Assembly (NCBI GenBank): GCA_000961655.1
Contig: LADR01000013.1
Coordinates: forward strand, 175,708 to 239,707
Direction of reading: 5' to 3'
DNA from: Desulfatitalea sp. BRH_c12
Lineage (GTDB): Bacteria; Desulfobacterota; Desulfobacteria; Desulfobacterales; Desulfosarcinaceae
DNA length: 64,000 nucleotides
Below, piece after piece: positions 35,235 to 43,874 of this stretch (positions within the stretch are counted from its first letter, which is position 1; every line of letters starts with the position of its first letter). The notes under the pieces were generated by a model. It was not told the DNA's origin. It did not search any database and worked only from the letters and a program-made list of their open reading frames with translations. The position numbers and the translations under genes were made by a program.

Positions 35235-36497
35235 CTACATCTGCTCGGCCACCGTAACGGTGCGGTCGCCGAGCATTTGGACGTAGCTGCCCATTTCATT
35301 GTCGTACCAGCCGTAGATGACGGCCTGGGTCACCTGGGGATGGACGATGGTGCTTTCCATGGAAGCCAGCAGCGCTTCCGAGATGCCGGGCACTTTGCGC
35401 AGGTCGATCGCCAATTCGGCTGTGCGCGTGTGGGTTTCGTGGCCCTCGATAATGGCGGCGGCGTGCGGCGTTCCGATAATATCACCCGAGACGTTTTGCT
35501 GCTGGGTGTAGTGCAGGTAGCCGTTGGGATCGTCGGCAGCCGCGCGGGCGTAAATGGCATTGAGGGCTTCGCGGGTTACGCTGCGCCCGGCGAGGTCCTC
35601 CTGGATGCTGAGCACCAGAATGATCAGCGATCCCGTGCTGGTGGGAACGCGCACCGATTCGGCGATGAACCCGATGCCTTTCATTTCCGGAATGACCAGC
35701 GCCAGAGCTGCGGCGGCACCGGTGGTGGTCAAAATGATGTTGTTGATAATGCTGCGGTTTTTGCGCAGATCGGTCTTGCCGGCCGCGGGCAGTCGGTCGA
35801 GCACTTGCTGTGAACCGGTGGCGGCGTGCACCGTGGCCATCGAGGCCGATAAAATGCGCTGGGCGCCGAAACCGTCCAACAAAGGTTTGATCATGTGGGC
35901 CAGGCACGTGGTGGTGCACGAGGCATTGGAGATCAGCTTGTGCCGCCGCGGGTCATAGTGGTTCGCATTGATGCCCATCACGGTGGTGATGGCATCCTCG
36001 GGCATGGGCGTGGCCTTGGCTTTGATCTTGAACGGGGCCGATGCGATGACCTTGTCCGCTCCGGCGGCCAGGTGGCCGCGCAAAGCGCCCTTGGCCGTGT
36101 CGGCGGAGATGGTGGGATCGAGGAACTGTCCGGTGGTGTCCACGACCAGGCGCACGTCATGCTCGCGCCATGGAAGGGCTCCGGGGTTGCGCTCTTTGCG
36201 CAGAAAGCGCACCGTGGTGCCGTCAATGCGCATACTGCCCGCGTTTTCGTCGAGTTCTTCGATCAGTGGTTTGGCTTGGCACCCGTAAAGATAGGTGTGC
36301 AGCGAGCCGTAGGTGGAGTCGCGTTGCAGGTAGTGGGCGATATCGGCCAGCGACGTGCCGGCCGGGCGGCCGATGTTGACAACGATTTGGTCGAAGTATT
36401 TGCGTCCGATGTGATGCCACAGGGTCAGCTTGCCGATGCGACCGAAACCGTTGATTCCCAAATTGACTGCATTGCTTTTACTTCTAATTTGCTGCAT
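35235..36497 (-). CDS. gap: Glyceraldehyde-3-phosphate dehydrogenase, type I, long form
   Basis: 420 aa; typical GAPDH is ~335. NAD site LGINGFGRIGKL, active-site SNASCTTTCLAH with the catalytic Cys, downstream His in the helix after GSQQVLDR, and the C-terminal WYDNEMG (usually WYDNEWG). Extra length lies in the N-terminal half and in C-terminal loops, as in a known longer GAPDH subgroup. Strong ribosome site (AAGGAGG). It begins 9 bases after the stop of the PEP-synthase-like gene, so the two form an operon of lower glycolysis/gluconeogenesis. Confidence 0.93.
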   Translation of the reverse strand: MQQIRSKSNAVNLGINGFGRIGKLTLWHHIGRKYFDQIVVNIGRPAGTSLADIAHYLQRDSTYGSLHTYLYGCQAKPLIEELDENAGSMRIDGTTVRFLRKERNPGALPWREHDVRLVVDTTGQFLDPTISADTAKGALRGHLAAGADKVIASAPFKIKAKATPMPEDAITTVMGINANHYDPRRHKLISNASCTTTCLAHMIKPLLDGFGAQRILSASMATVHAATGSQQVLDRLPAAGKTDLRKNRSIINNIILTTTGAAAALALVIPEMKGIGFIAESVRVPTSTGSLIILVLSIQEDLAGRSVTREALNAIYARAAADDPNGYLHYTQQQNVSGDIIGTPHAAAIIEGHETHTRTAELAIDLRKVPGISEALLASMESTIVHPQVTQAVIYGWYDNEMGSYVQMLGDRTVTVAEQM

Positions 36498-36506
36498 GCG
36501 ACCTCC

Positions 36507-39500
36507 TTATGCCTCCTTGATCTTTAAGTAACCTTTGTAAACGGCGCCTTCGCGCCCGTCAATACTGATAAATTCTCCGGATTGCAGCGCGTGTGCGCCA
36601 AAACGGACGATACGCGCGCGCTCGTCGCAAAGCATGCTGCCGCAGCCGACCACGCAGGTTTTGCCCAGTCGGTGCGCCACAACGGCTGCGTGCGAGGTGA
36701 CCCCGCCACGGGCGGTCAGCAGACCGTCAGTGGCGAAAATTTCCTTGATGTCGTCCGGCACCGTGTCACCGCGTACCAGGATCAGCAGGGTGCCGGGTTC
36801 CTGCGCGCGCCAGTGTTCGACTTCTTCCAGGCTGAACACCAATCGCCCGCTCAAGGCGCCCGCGCTGACCCCGATGCCGTGACCCAGGTAAAAATCGTCC
36901 TTCTTCTGTTCCGGATCGAAGGCCAGCACGCGTTTGCGTTCGCGGATGGCCATGTCGCGGGTCTGCAGCAGATAAAGATCCTTGACGGTCGGACCTTCGA
37001 AGGTGAACTCCATCTCCTGCGGGCTCCAGTTTCTCTGAAAGACCAATTCGTGCGCCCAGGCGGTCATCGTCTGGAAGATTTCGGGAAAGTGGGTTTCAAG
37101 GGTGATGTCCGTATCGCGCATCTCGATCTCCTGCTGTTTGATCGAAATGGGCAGGGTCTTGACCAGCCCGGAGACCACGTCTTCACCCTGGTTTTCCACG
37201 GTGAAATCCCCCCACAGACTCAGGTTTTCGCCGGACCAGCGCGGGTTATGGGTGAAAATGACCCCGGAGCCCGATTGCTTGGAAAGGTTGCCGAAAACCA
37301 TGGCCTGCACCGTGATGGCCGTGCCCCAGTCGTCGGAAATGCCCATGATGTGCCGGTATGTTTTGGCTTTTTCGGTTTCCCAGGAATCGATCACGCAGCG
37401 GATGGTATGGTGCAACTGGGCCATCACATCGTCGGGAATGTCGTGGCCTTCATCCAGGATGCGCTGCTTGTAACTCAGCGCGATCTGCTGCATGTGATCG
37501 CCACTGAACTCTTTTTTGAAAGGGATGCCCAGATTCTTTTTATAGGTCCCGATGATGTCGTCGAAGTCGTCGCGCCGCATGCCCAATCCCATGCCGTAGC
37601 ATTGCAGGAAGCGCCGGTAGCTGTCCCAGGCAAACCATGCGTTGCCGCTGCGCGCGGCCAGGCCCGCGGCGACCTGCTCGTTCATGCCCACATTGAGAAA
37701 AGTGTCCATCATGCCAGGCTGTGAAATGGAGGAACCGCTGCGCACCGAAAACAGCAGCGGGTTGGCCGGATCGCCGAAACGTTTGCCGCAGAGTTGTTCC
37801 ATGGCACGGATATTCTGAGCGACCCGGTCCTTGAAATTGGCTTGCGCCGGCGGAAAAGCGTCGATGATTTCCCGGCAGCGGAAGATTTCGGTGGTGATGA
37901 TGAAGCCGGGTGGCACGGGCAGGCCGAACTGTTTCAGCTTGACCAGATTGAGCCCCTTGTTGCCGAGATAAATGATGCCGCCGACCGCTTCGTTGGGTTG
38001 GTGCAGCGTGGTGATGGTGCGTTCTGGGTCGTAGTTGAGCAGCAGGCGCAGTTTTTCCCTGGGCAGCTTGTTGGATTGATTGAACAAGGTGTTGAGGATA
38101 CGGCTCAGGAAGAGATCCAACTGTTGCAGACCCAGGGATGTGGCCAAACGGTCTCGGAAGAAAATCTCCGATGTGCGATGGCAGAGCTTTTCCTGATCCA
38201 TCTCCAACGTACAGCCGTTGGGCAGATATTTTTGCAGAACGCTGTCTGACGGCAGATCGGACAAGATGCGCGTGAGGTGCTCGCCGTGGATGTTGTTGAA
38301 GTAATCGTTGATCACATTCCTGACGGCCTGGGAAAATCCTTTGAAAATATCCAGGTATTGCGTGAAGCTGAAACCGCGAATGACCAGTGAATGGCTCAGC
38401 ATATCCAGTTCGCGCGCCAGTTCGGCCGAGGCAATGCCGTCGACCTTCAACGCCCGATCGAACAGAATCAGACGTGCGTTGATCTGGTGGCAGGTGGCCT
38501 TGGTGATGAAGCTCAGGTCGATGGTGTCGATCAATTCTTCGAAAAGAACGTTGAGCAGCGCCTCGATGCGCAGCGTCAGACCCATGGCATCGAATTTGAG
38601 TTCGCGATAGCTGCCGTACATGGACGGGATGTCGACCGTAAAATGCCGTTTCTTGTAAATATTTTCACGGATGTCATAGCTTTGGGGCGACACGATGATG
38701 GTCTTGAGCAGGTCCAGGTAGTCGAGCAGCCGTGAGATCCGCATTTTCAGATCGGGTTCCGTCAAGGCGCTTTTGAGCTTGTCAAGCTGCGGGAACAGAT
38801 CGCCGGGCAATTGATCCACATACTGGCGCAGGTGCTGATAGTCCAGATTGTATTTTTGGTTGAGCTGCTTGTAAAATTCACTGAAAAGGACCACGCGCTG
38901 GCGGTCGGTCTCGCTGACAGTTTCGATAGAGGCCGTCAACCGGGTCAGCGTTTCGGAATCCAGCGTCAGCAGCCCTTCGGGGACCTGCACGTCGGACTGG
39001 ATCAGCCCGCGCATGAGCGTATGGACCCCATCGATATAGGGGCCGGTGGTTTCGATCTCCTCGTAAATCGGGGGCGGCAAAAAGGGTAGCAGCGCCTTCT
39101 TATCCTTGGTGGCCCAAAAATTCAGGGCGGCTTCCATCAGGTTTAAAATGCGGTTGCTGCCTTCCACGTGGCTTTGTTTGCGCAAAAAGTGAATCAGCGG
39201 GTCGCGGCGGTGGCAGATTTCATCGATGCGGGTGGAGGTGTCGCGCAACTCGCCTTCGGCGCCGATATCGTTAAAGTAGACCGGAAAAAGACGGGCTAAC
39301 TGCTTGGTCAGGTTGTAAATAGGGCCGATGCCGCTGTTGAGCAAGCGGGTGATGTCGCGGCCGAACAGATCGGTGTCGCGGATGAAAACGCCGCTGACCG
39401 CCAGGTGGATGATCAGGTTGGACAGCAGGCGCCGTGTTCGTTTGGGCCGGATCTCGATCAGTTCCATCCAGGTGCGGATATTCTGCAGATGGGCGCTGTT

Positions 39501-40685
39501 GACCATGATCTGCCAGTCGTCGCGCACCCCCTTGATTTGCGGGGCCTGAAACCCCAACTCGCTCACGGCGTCGATGAAACCGTCGATCAATTCGGCATCG
39601 TCCGTCTGAAAAATGCCCTTGCCCATGTTGAGCACACAGCTCAACGCAGTGACAGGATAGTTGCGGACATTGCTCTTGAGGATGGTAAACGTTTTTTCGA
39701 CCAGGTTTTTGACATTGCGGCTGCTTTGGTGGGTGATCAACCAGTGCAGCGTCCGGTTGATATCGCGCAGCACATCTTCATGGATCAGCGACAAGCCTTC
39801 GATGCGCATACTTTGAAACAAGAAGAGCACTTTCCATTGGTATCCGCTGGCCGCGCCACCCGCATCGAGAAGTTGTTGCGGAATCCGGCGATAGTGCCGC
39901 ACCATGTCGCCGTGATCGGTCATGCCGCATAAGGTCGATAAAACCTCGCGCGAGGAAAAGTCGGCGTTCTCCGCCAGCCATGCCAGTTTTTGCTGCTGTG
40001 CCTTCAGGTGGGTATGCGAAATCGGTTGAAAAAGCGCCGCGAGCCGCTCGGAAAGGTCGTTGTGCGCGTCATGGGCAAACCAGTCGGCAGGGTCATCCTG
40101 TGCCAGCCAATACGCTGCAGTGTTCGTCAGCGCACGTGCCAAAAGGCGGTTGATGATGCTGCAATCGGCCATGCAAGGGCTTTGCAGATCCTGGCAGGCC
40201 TCCGCCAATCGTTTGAGCGGGTAAAAACTACGCACGAAAAGAGAGAATAGCGCTTCGGGCATGAGGCGGATACTCTCCAGCGTCGTATTCAGCAGATGCT
40301 CGAAACGGGGGTGGTCCGGTCCGGCGGTCTTGAGGATCTTCTGAAGGAAGAGAACCAGGTTGTCGACCGCATCCACTTTGACAGAGGCGGCTGTGTCGGC
40401 GGTGAGGGCATCCAGAAAGATCTCGATCAAACAGTCGGCGGCATCGACACCCATGGGGTGCGAGCGCATCAGGTGAAAGTAATCCAAGGCATAGCCGCGC
40501 GCGCCGTTGACGATAAAGTGCCAGTTTTTATATGGGTGGGAAACTTCTTTGAGAAAGGCGTTCAAACCATCGAGCAGCCCATAATAGCGGCCCATGACTT
40601 CTTGCAGACTACAGTAGCGTGGATCGATGGCCACATCCACCTGGGTGCGGGCCAGATTGATCTCCAATGCCTTGGATTTGATCAT
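36507..40685 (-). CDS. PEP-synthase-like protein with large unknown N-terminus, no PEP-binding barrel
   Basis: 1392 aa, ATG 40685 with GGAGG upstream. Residues ~1-850 are helical and unrecognised. Residues ~870-1240 are an ATP-grasp pyruvate-phosphate-dikinase N-domain (GNKGLNLVKLKQFGLPVPPG; FSVRSGSSISQPGMMDTFLN). Residues ~1290-1370 are the swivelling phosphohistidine domain (ARGGVTSHAAVVAHRLGK, His1332). The protein stops there, with no C-terminal TIM barrel that binds PEP/pyruvate. It could phosphorylate a different acceptor, as in rifampicin phosphotransferase-like architectures, or work with a separate barrel. The operon with gap suggests a central-carbon role. Confidence 0.85.
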   Translation of the reverse strand: MIKSKALEINLARTQVDVAIDPRYCSLQEVMGRYYGLLDGLNAFLKEVSHPYKNWHFIVNGARGYALDYFHLMRSHPMGVDAADCLIEIFLDALTADTAASVKVDAVDNLVLFLQKILKTAGPDHPRFEHLLNTTLESIRLMPEALFSLFVRSFYPLKRLAEACQDLQSPCMADCSIINRLLARALTNTAAYWLAQDDPADWFAHDAHNDLSERLAALFQPISHTHLKAQQQKLAWLAENADFSSREVLSTLCGMTDHGDMVRHYRRIPQQLLDAGGAASGYQWKVLFLFQSMRIEGLSLIHEDVLRDINRTLHWLITHQSSRNVKNLVEKTFTILKSNVRNYPVTALSCVLNMGKGIFQTDDAELIDGFIDAVSELGFQAPQIKGVRDDWQIMVNSAHLQNIRTWMELIEIRPKRTRRLLSNLIIHLAVSGVFIRDTDLFGRDITRLLNSGIGPIYNLTKQLARLFPVYFNDIGAEGELRDTSTRIDEICHRRDPLIHFLRKQSHVEGSNRILNLMEAALNFWATKDKKALLPFLPPPIYEEIETTGPYIDGVHTLMRGLIQSDVQVPEGLLTLDSETLTRLTASIETVSETDRQRVVLFSEFYKQLNQKYNLDYQHLRQYVDQLPGDLFPQLDKLKSALTEPDLKMRISRLLDYLDLLKTIIVSPQSYDIRENIYKKRHFTVDIPSMYGSYRELKFDAMGLTLRIEALLNVLFEELIDTIDLSFITKATCHQINARLILFDRALKVDGIASAELARELDMLSHSLVIRGFSFTQYLDIFKGFSQAVRNVINDYFNNIHGEHLTRILSDLPSDSVLQKYLPNGCTLEMDQEKLCHRTSEIFFRDRLATSLGLQQLDLFLSRILNTLFNQSNKLPREKLRLLLNYDPERTITTLHQPNEAVGGIIYLGNKGLNLVKLKQFGLPVPPGFIITTEIFRCREIIDAFPPAQANFKDRVAQNIRAMEQLCGKRFGDPANPLLFSVRSGSSISQPGMMDTFLNVGMNEQVAAGLAARSGNAWFAWDSYRRFLQCYGMGLGMRRDDFDDIIGTYKKNLGIPFKKEFSGDHMQQIALSYKQRILDEGHDIPDDVMAQLHHTIRCVIDSWETEKAKTYRHIMGISDDWGTAITVQAMVFGNLSKQSGSGVIFTHNPRWSGENLSLWGDFTVENQGEDVVSGLVKTLPISIKQQEIEMRDTDITLETHFPEIFQTMTAWAHELVFQRNWSPQEMEFTFEGPTVKDLYLLQTRDMAIRERKRVLAFDPEQKKDDFYLGHGIGVSAGALSGRLVFSLEEVEHWRAQEPGTLLILVRGDTVPDDIKEIFATDGLLTARGGVTSHAAVVAHRLGKTCVVGCGSMLCDERARIVRFGAHALQSGEFISIDGREGAVYKGYLKIKEA

Positions 40686-41085
40686 CTATGCCTCCGCTGG
40701 TTGTTTGTGTGAACCGAATGATTCGAAAGTCGCGGTAAAAAAAGTCACTACGAACTTAGCAGAGCGGCCGCGGGTTTTCAATACGCTCTTCGATGTAGAT
40801 CAGGGCCATCGCATGTAAACCTTGGCACGTAGCGTGCTATTATGAGATTCTTTACTTGGCTCAGTATCTATCGTGCTGCGATCCGGTGATCCGGGTGGGT
40901 GGTCCGCGCCACCATCCATTCGATGAACGTTTTTTCATGCGATTGCCCTGGGATGTAGATGTCGTCAGAATGGGATTCAACGCATCCGTTAATAGCCAGT
41001 GAGACTCGGATGCGGATAGGTTTGGCCACCGTTACATGCAGGGACGAACCTTGTTTCCAATTCAAAGCCGTGCTGTTGCTGCGAG
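40686..41085. other. Intergenic region, one doubtful small frame
   Basis: Mostly non-coding. A 73-aa minus-strand frame (40868-41089) starts with a GTG that overlaps the stop of the TPM gene (GTGA), which would suit coupling. Its sequence shows no recognisable features, so it is not called as a gene. Confidence 0.35.
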
Positions 41086-41736
41086 TCACTCTCTGATAAC
41101 ATTTTTCAACTCATTGCGGTCGTCCGCCCGGGCTGGAAAATGGTTTTCCAATATCTTGCCGATTGCGGCGATTGCCTCGCAGATGGCTGTAGCCGATTCT
41201 TTGCGGTGAATGCCGGCGGTCAGTCGGGCCACAATGGCCTCCCATTGATCGGCTGGAACCTTTGTGTTGATGCCGTGGTCGGCTAAAATCCAAACCTTGT
41301 GTTCGAACACAGAGATAAACAACAGCACGCCATTCGCGTCTCGGGTCCGGTACAGCCCATGGCGGAAAAAGGCCGTCACCGCGGCTTCTTCGACCTCTTC
41401 GGCGATCTCCCGATCGGAGACGAACCGACGCTTGAGCCAGGGCCACCGATCGAGCAGCCAGTGACCGCCTGCGAACAGGACCCCGAAAATGCCGAGAAAA
41501 AGCCACAGGTCATAGTGGCCGATCCACAGATATCCGCCGAGCAGGGGCGCCAGCACCAGGGCCACGGGCAGCGACAGGAATGCGGCGCCGATCACATTGG
41601 CCAAAGGGTAATGGTAACTGGCCGGCTGGATAAGGCAGACAATTTCACCGCCCGTCCGGCTCTCGGCTGCATTCACGGCGCTGTCGATGCGCTCGTATTC
41701 TGCCTGGTTCAGGAATCGTTGGGCAAGATTTTTCAT
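41086..41736 (-). CDS. TPM-domain membrane protein
   Basis: 216 aa from ATG 41736 (GGAGG upstream); the longer frame reads through the Gly codons of the upstream gene and is rejected. N-terminal YERIDSAVNAAESRTGGEIV is a TPM-domain opening. Two membrane helices (~45-90) interrupt it, and the second half continues with FRHGLYRTRDANGVLLFISV, FEHKVWILADHGINTKVP. Last gene of the lemA-TPM-TPM operon. The family is linked to membrane-protein quality control (photosystem assembly in plants, unknown in bacteria). Confidence 0.85.
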   Translation of the reverse strand: MKNLAQRFLNQAEYERIDSAVNAAESRTGGEIVCLIQPASYHYPLANVIGAAFLSLPVALVLAPLLGGYLWIGHYDLWLFLGIFGVLFAGGHWLLDRWPWLKRRFVSDREIAEEVEEAAVTAFFRHGLYRTRDANGVLLFISVFEHKVWILADHGINTKVPADQWEAIVARLTAGIHRKESATAICEAIAAIGKILENHFPARADDRNELKNVIRE

Positions 41737-41740
41737 TGAA

Positions 41741-42658
41741 TCACCATCCTCCTGACGCGCCGCCGCCGCCGAATCCGCCGCCGCCGCCGCTGAAGCCACC
41801 GAACCCGCCGCCACCGCCGCCACCGCCGAATCCGCCCCCCCAGAATGTTCCTCGGGATGAGCGCGTGGTCGTATGGCTGGACGACAAAGGCGTTCCGAAG
41901 AGGCTCAGGGCGAAACCACCAATGATGCCGAGAGGAATCAGCGCCAGCGCCAGTAAGCCGAGATTGAAGAAAAACAGACCCGCGATGGGTGCCAGGATGC
42001 CGCCGGCCGCTGCGCCCATGACCTTGCTGACGCGCCCGAGCACCCGGATCAGAAAAAACAGAACGATCAGGCCGAGCAACCCGGGCGAACTGCCTTCACG
42101 GCTGTCCCGGCGGGGTTTTGCGGCAGCGGTGTATTCTCCCTTGACCGTGCCGATCATGGCGGCCACCCCGTCGATGACGCCCTGGTCGAAGCGGCCCATC
42201 TTGAATTGGGGCGATATGACATTGCCGATGATACGCCCGGACATCAGATCCGTCAGGCGCCCCTCCAGTCCGTAACCCACTTCGATGCGGATTTTGCGGT
42301 CATCCCTGGCGATCAGCAGAAGAGCGCCGTTATCGTCTTCCTGATGACCGACACCCCATTTTTCAGCGACGCGCAGCGAGAAGTCCTCCAAAGGATCCCC
42401 TTCCAGCGAGGAAACCGTCAACACCACTATCTGGGTGCCGTCGCTGCGCTCCAAATCCTGCAAAGCCGTTTCAAGCTGGCGCACCGTCCCGGCGCTGAGC
42501 ATGCCGGCCGTGTCGTTGACTCTGCCCTGCAGGGGCGGCACGTCGAGGGCCCACAAGGCGTCGGCCGACATGAACAGGATCAGCGCCGCCCAGAGCAGCG
42601 GGCACCCGGCCAAATAGCCCATGGGCCGGCTACGTCGGTATGTTAAGAATCGGCCCAT
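41741..42658 (-). CDS. TPM-domain protein with Gly-rich tail (YgcG-like)
   Basis: 305 aa from ATG 42658 (GGAGG, 6-base spacing). Signal peptide, then the TPM domain (~40-170: LQGRVNDTAGMLSAGTVRQL, GTQIVVLTVSSLEGDPLEDF, RIEVGYGLEGRLTD). Two C-terminal membrane segments follow, and a tail made almost only of Gly, Phe and Ser. The domain faces the periplasm. Starts ~105 bases after lemA, and its stop is 4 bases from the next start, so all three are co-transcribed. Confidence 0.88.
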   Translation of the reverse strand: MGRFLTYRRSRPMGYLAGCPLLWAALILFMSADALWALDVPPLQGRVNDTAGMLSAGTVRQLETALQDLERSDGTQIVVLTVSSLEGDPLEDFSLRVAEKWGVGHQEDDNGALLLIARDDRKIRIEVGYGLEGRLTDLMSGRIIGNVISPQFKMGRFDQGVIDGVAAMIGTVKGEYTAAAKPRRDSREGSSPGLLGLIVLFFLIRVLGRVSKVMGAAAGGILAPIAGLFFFNLGLLALALIPLGIIGGFALSLFGTPLSSSHTTTRSSRGTFWGGGFGGGGGGGGFGGFSGGGGGFGGGGASGGW

Positions 42659-42763
42659 GACCGTCCTCCATGATCCAACCTGTTTCGTGTATGTTGCGTG
42701 CAAAACGAGAGATCTTTTAAGCAAGCGGACGCAACGGGCAAAACGTCTGAACGGACAACGCAA

Positions 42764-43351
42764 CTAAAACTTCACCTGCGGAGCCCGTTCGGCGCCACTT
42801 TCAGCCTTGAAATACTCTTTGCGGTCCAACTTCAGCAGCAAACTGTTGGTCAGGCTGTTGGGGAATCTGCGTATCATGGAATTAAACTGCTGCACGACCT
42901 CGTTGTACCGTTGTCGGGCCACATTGATCCGGTTTTCGGTGCCTTCCAGCTGGTTTTGCAAATCCATGAAATTCTGATTGGCTTTAAGGTCAGGATAACG
43001 CTCGACCACCACCATCAGGCGCGACAAAGCCGAGGAAAGCCCGCCCTGGGCCTCCATCATCTGCTGCATGGCCGCGGGGTCGCTGAGATCCTGGGGGTTC
43101 ACCTGAACACTGGTCGCTTTGGCGCGCGCCTCGATGACCCCTTGCAGGGTCTCGCGTTCATGTCCGGCATAGCCTTTGACCGTTTCCACCAGGTTGGGAA
43201 TCAGGTCCGCCCGGCGCTGCAGGCTGGACTCGACGTCGCCCCAGGCTTTGAATACCTGCTCTTCCTGAGCTTGCATCGTGTTGTAACCACAGCCGGTCGC
43301 CAGGACCGCGACCAGGATGAGCAACGATAATCGCCACATATATTTCAGCAT
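42764..43351 (-). CDS. LemA family protein
   Basis: 195 aa; ATG 43351 (or the adjacent ATG 43354) follows GGAGG. A signal sequence with lipobox-like LATGC is followed by helical Lem[23 protein letters not shown] and [20 protein letters not shown]. The lemA-TPM-TPM order is a common bacterial cluster and supports joint function in the envelope. Role not established. Confidence 0.9.
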   Translation of the reverse strand: MLKYMWRLSLLILVAVLATGCGYNTMQAQEEQVFKAWGDVESSLQRRADLIPNLVETVKGYAGHERETLQGVIEARAKATSVQVNPQDLSDPAAMQQMMEAQGGLSSALSRLMVVVERYPDLKANQNFMDLQNQLEGTENRINVARQRYNEVVQQFNSMIRRFPNSLTNSLLLKLDRKEYFKAESGAERAPQVKF

Positions 43352-43354
43352 CAT

Positions 43355-43833
43355 TTTCCTCCAAAGCTTTTTTAGAGCGTCATGCCAAACATCCACGCCA
43401 AAGCGTGTGTCCAAACGAAGCCCGAGCCCGCGCAGAAACTTGGCCGTGTGTCCGGAAACCAAACACATCGGCCGCGGCCGGCGCAGGTAAAAAGATAAGA
43501 CTGATTTTTAGCAATATAGATGATTAAAACGCCAAAAACAATGGCGAGGCCTTATTCTCCCGCACCCATGATTGCCTGGCATGCTGGTTTTGCTCCCGCA
43601 CCGGCGACCGCCGGTCGCCCCTACAAGTGGAAGCCGTGCGATGAGGTGGCAACGAAGGTTCGCGTAAATCCGCGAAAAGGGTACGCGCCTTTTGATTTTT
43701 GGGCCAGGGCATCGTTTGTCTTCGCCCGCGTTGGACGCACGATAATCAATGCGACCATGTTTAAACATCTGCCACACCCGGCGAATACAAGGTTCGGACC
43801 TTACAAAAACATGCGGGTGCCGGGTAAACAAGA
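43355..43833. other. Repeat-bearing intergenic region
   Basis: No gene. It contains two dispersed-repeat fragments: GGCGACCGCCGGTCGCCCCT AC around 43600-43622, and GGCGAATACAAGGTTCGGAC C around 43777-43799. The latter resembles the right arm of copy A. Confidence 0.5.
43600..43622. repeat. Dispersed repeat family, copy D
   Basis: GCGACC-GCC-GGTCGC palindrome followed by CCCTACA, the same GTAGGGGCGACC core as copies A to C. A further degenerate piece lies ~160 bases downstream. Confidence 0.5.
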
Positions 43834-43862
43834 CAGGGATGATGCAACCTGCATCATCCCTG
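43834..43862 (-). terminator. Intrinsic terminator of the MetF-Hdr operon
   Basis: Perfect 13-bp stem CAGGGATGATGCA/TGCATCATCCCTG with a 3-base loop, 12 bases after the stop of the HdrA-like gene and followed on the minus strand by TCTTGTTT. Strong terminator. Confidence 0.8.
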
Positions 43863-43874
43863 TTGCTGCGTGGA

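Noticed and set aside
40868..41089. 73-aa frame whose GTG overlaps the TPM gene stop
   Set aside because: The overlap suggests coupling, but the sequence shows no domain, and a chance frame of this length is likely. Kept only as a note.
41741..42275. Pro-rich plus-strand frame opposite the TPM genes
   Set aside because: Shadow of the Gly-rich tail of the TPM protein read in antisense.
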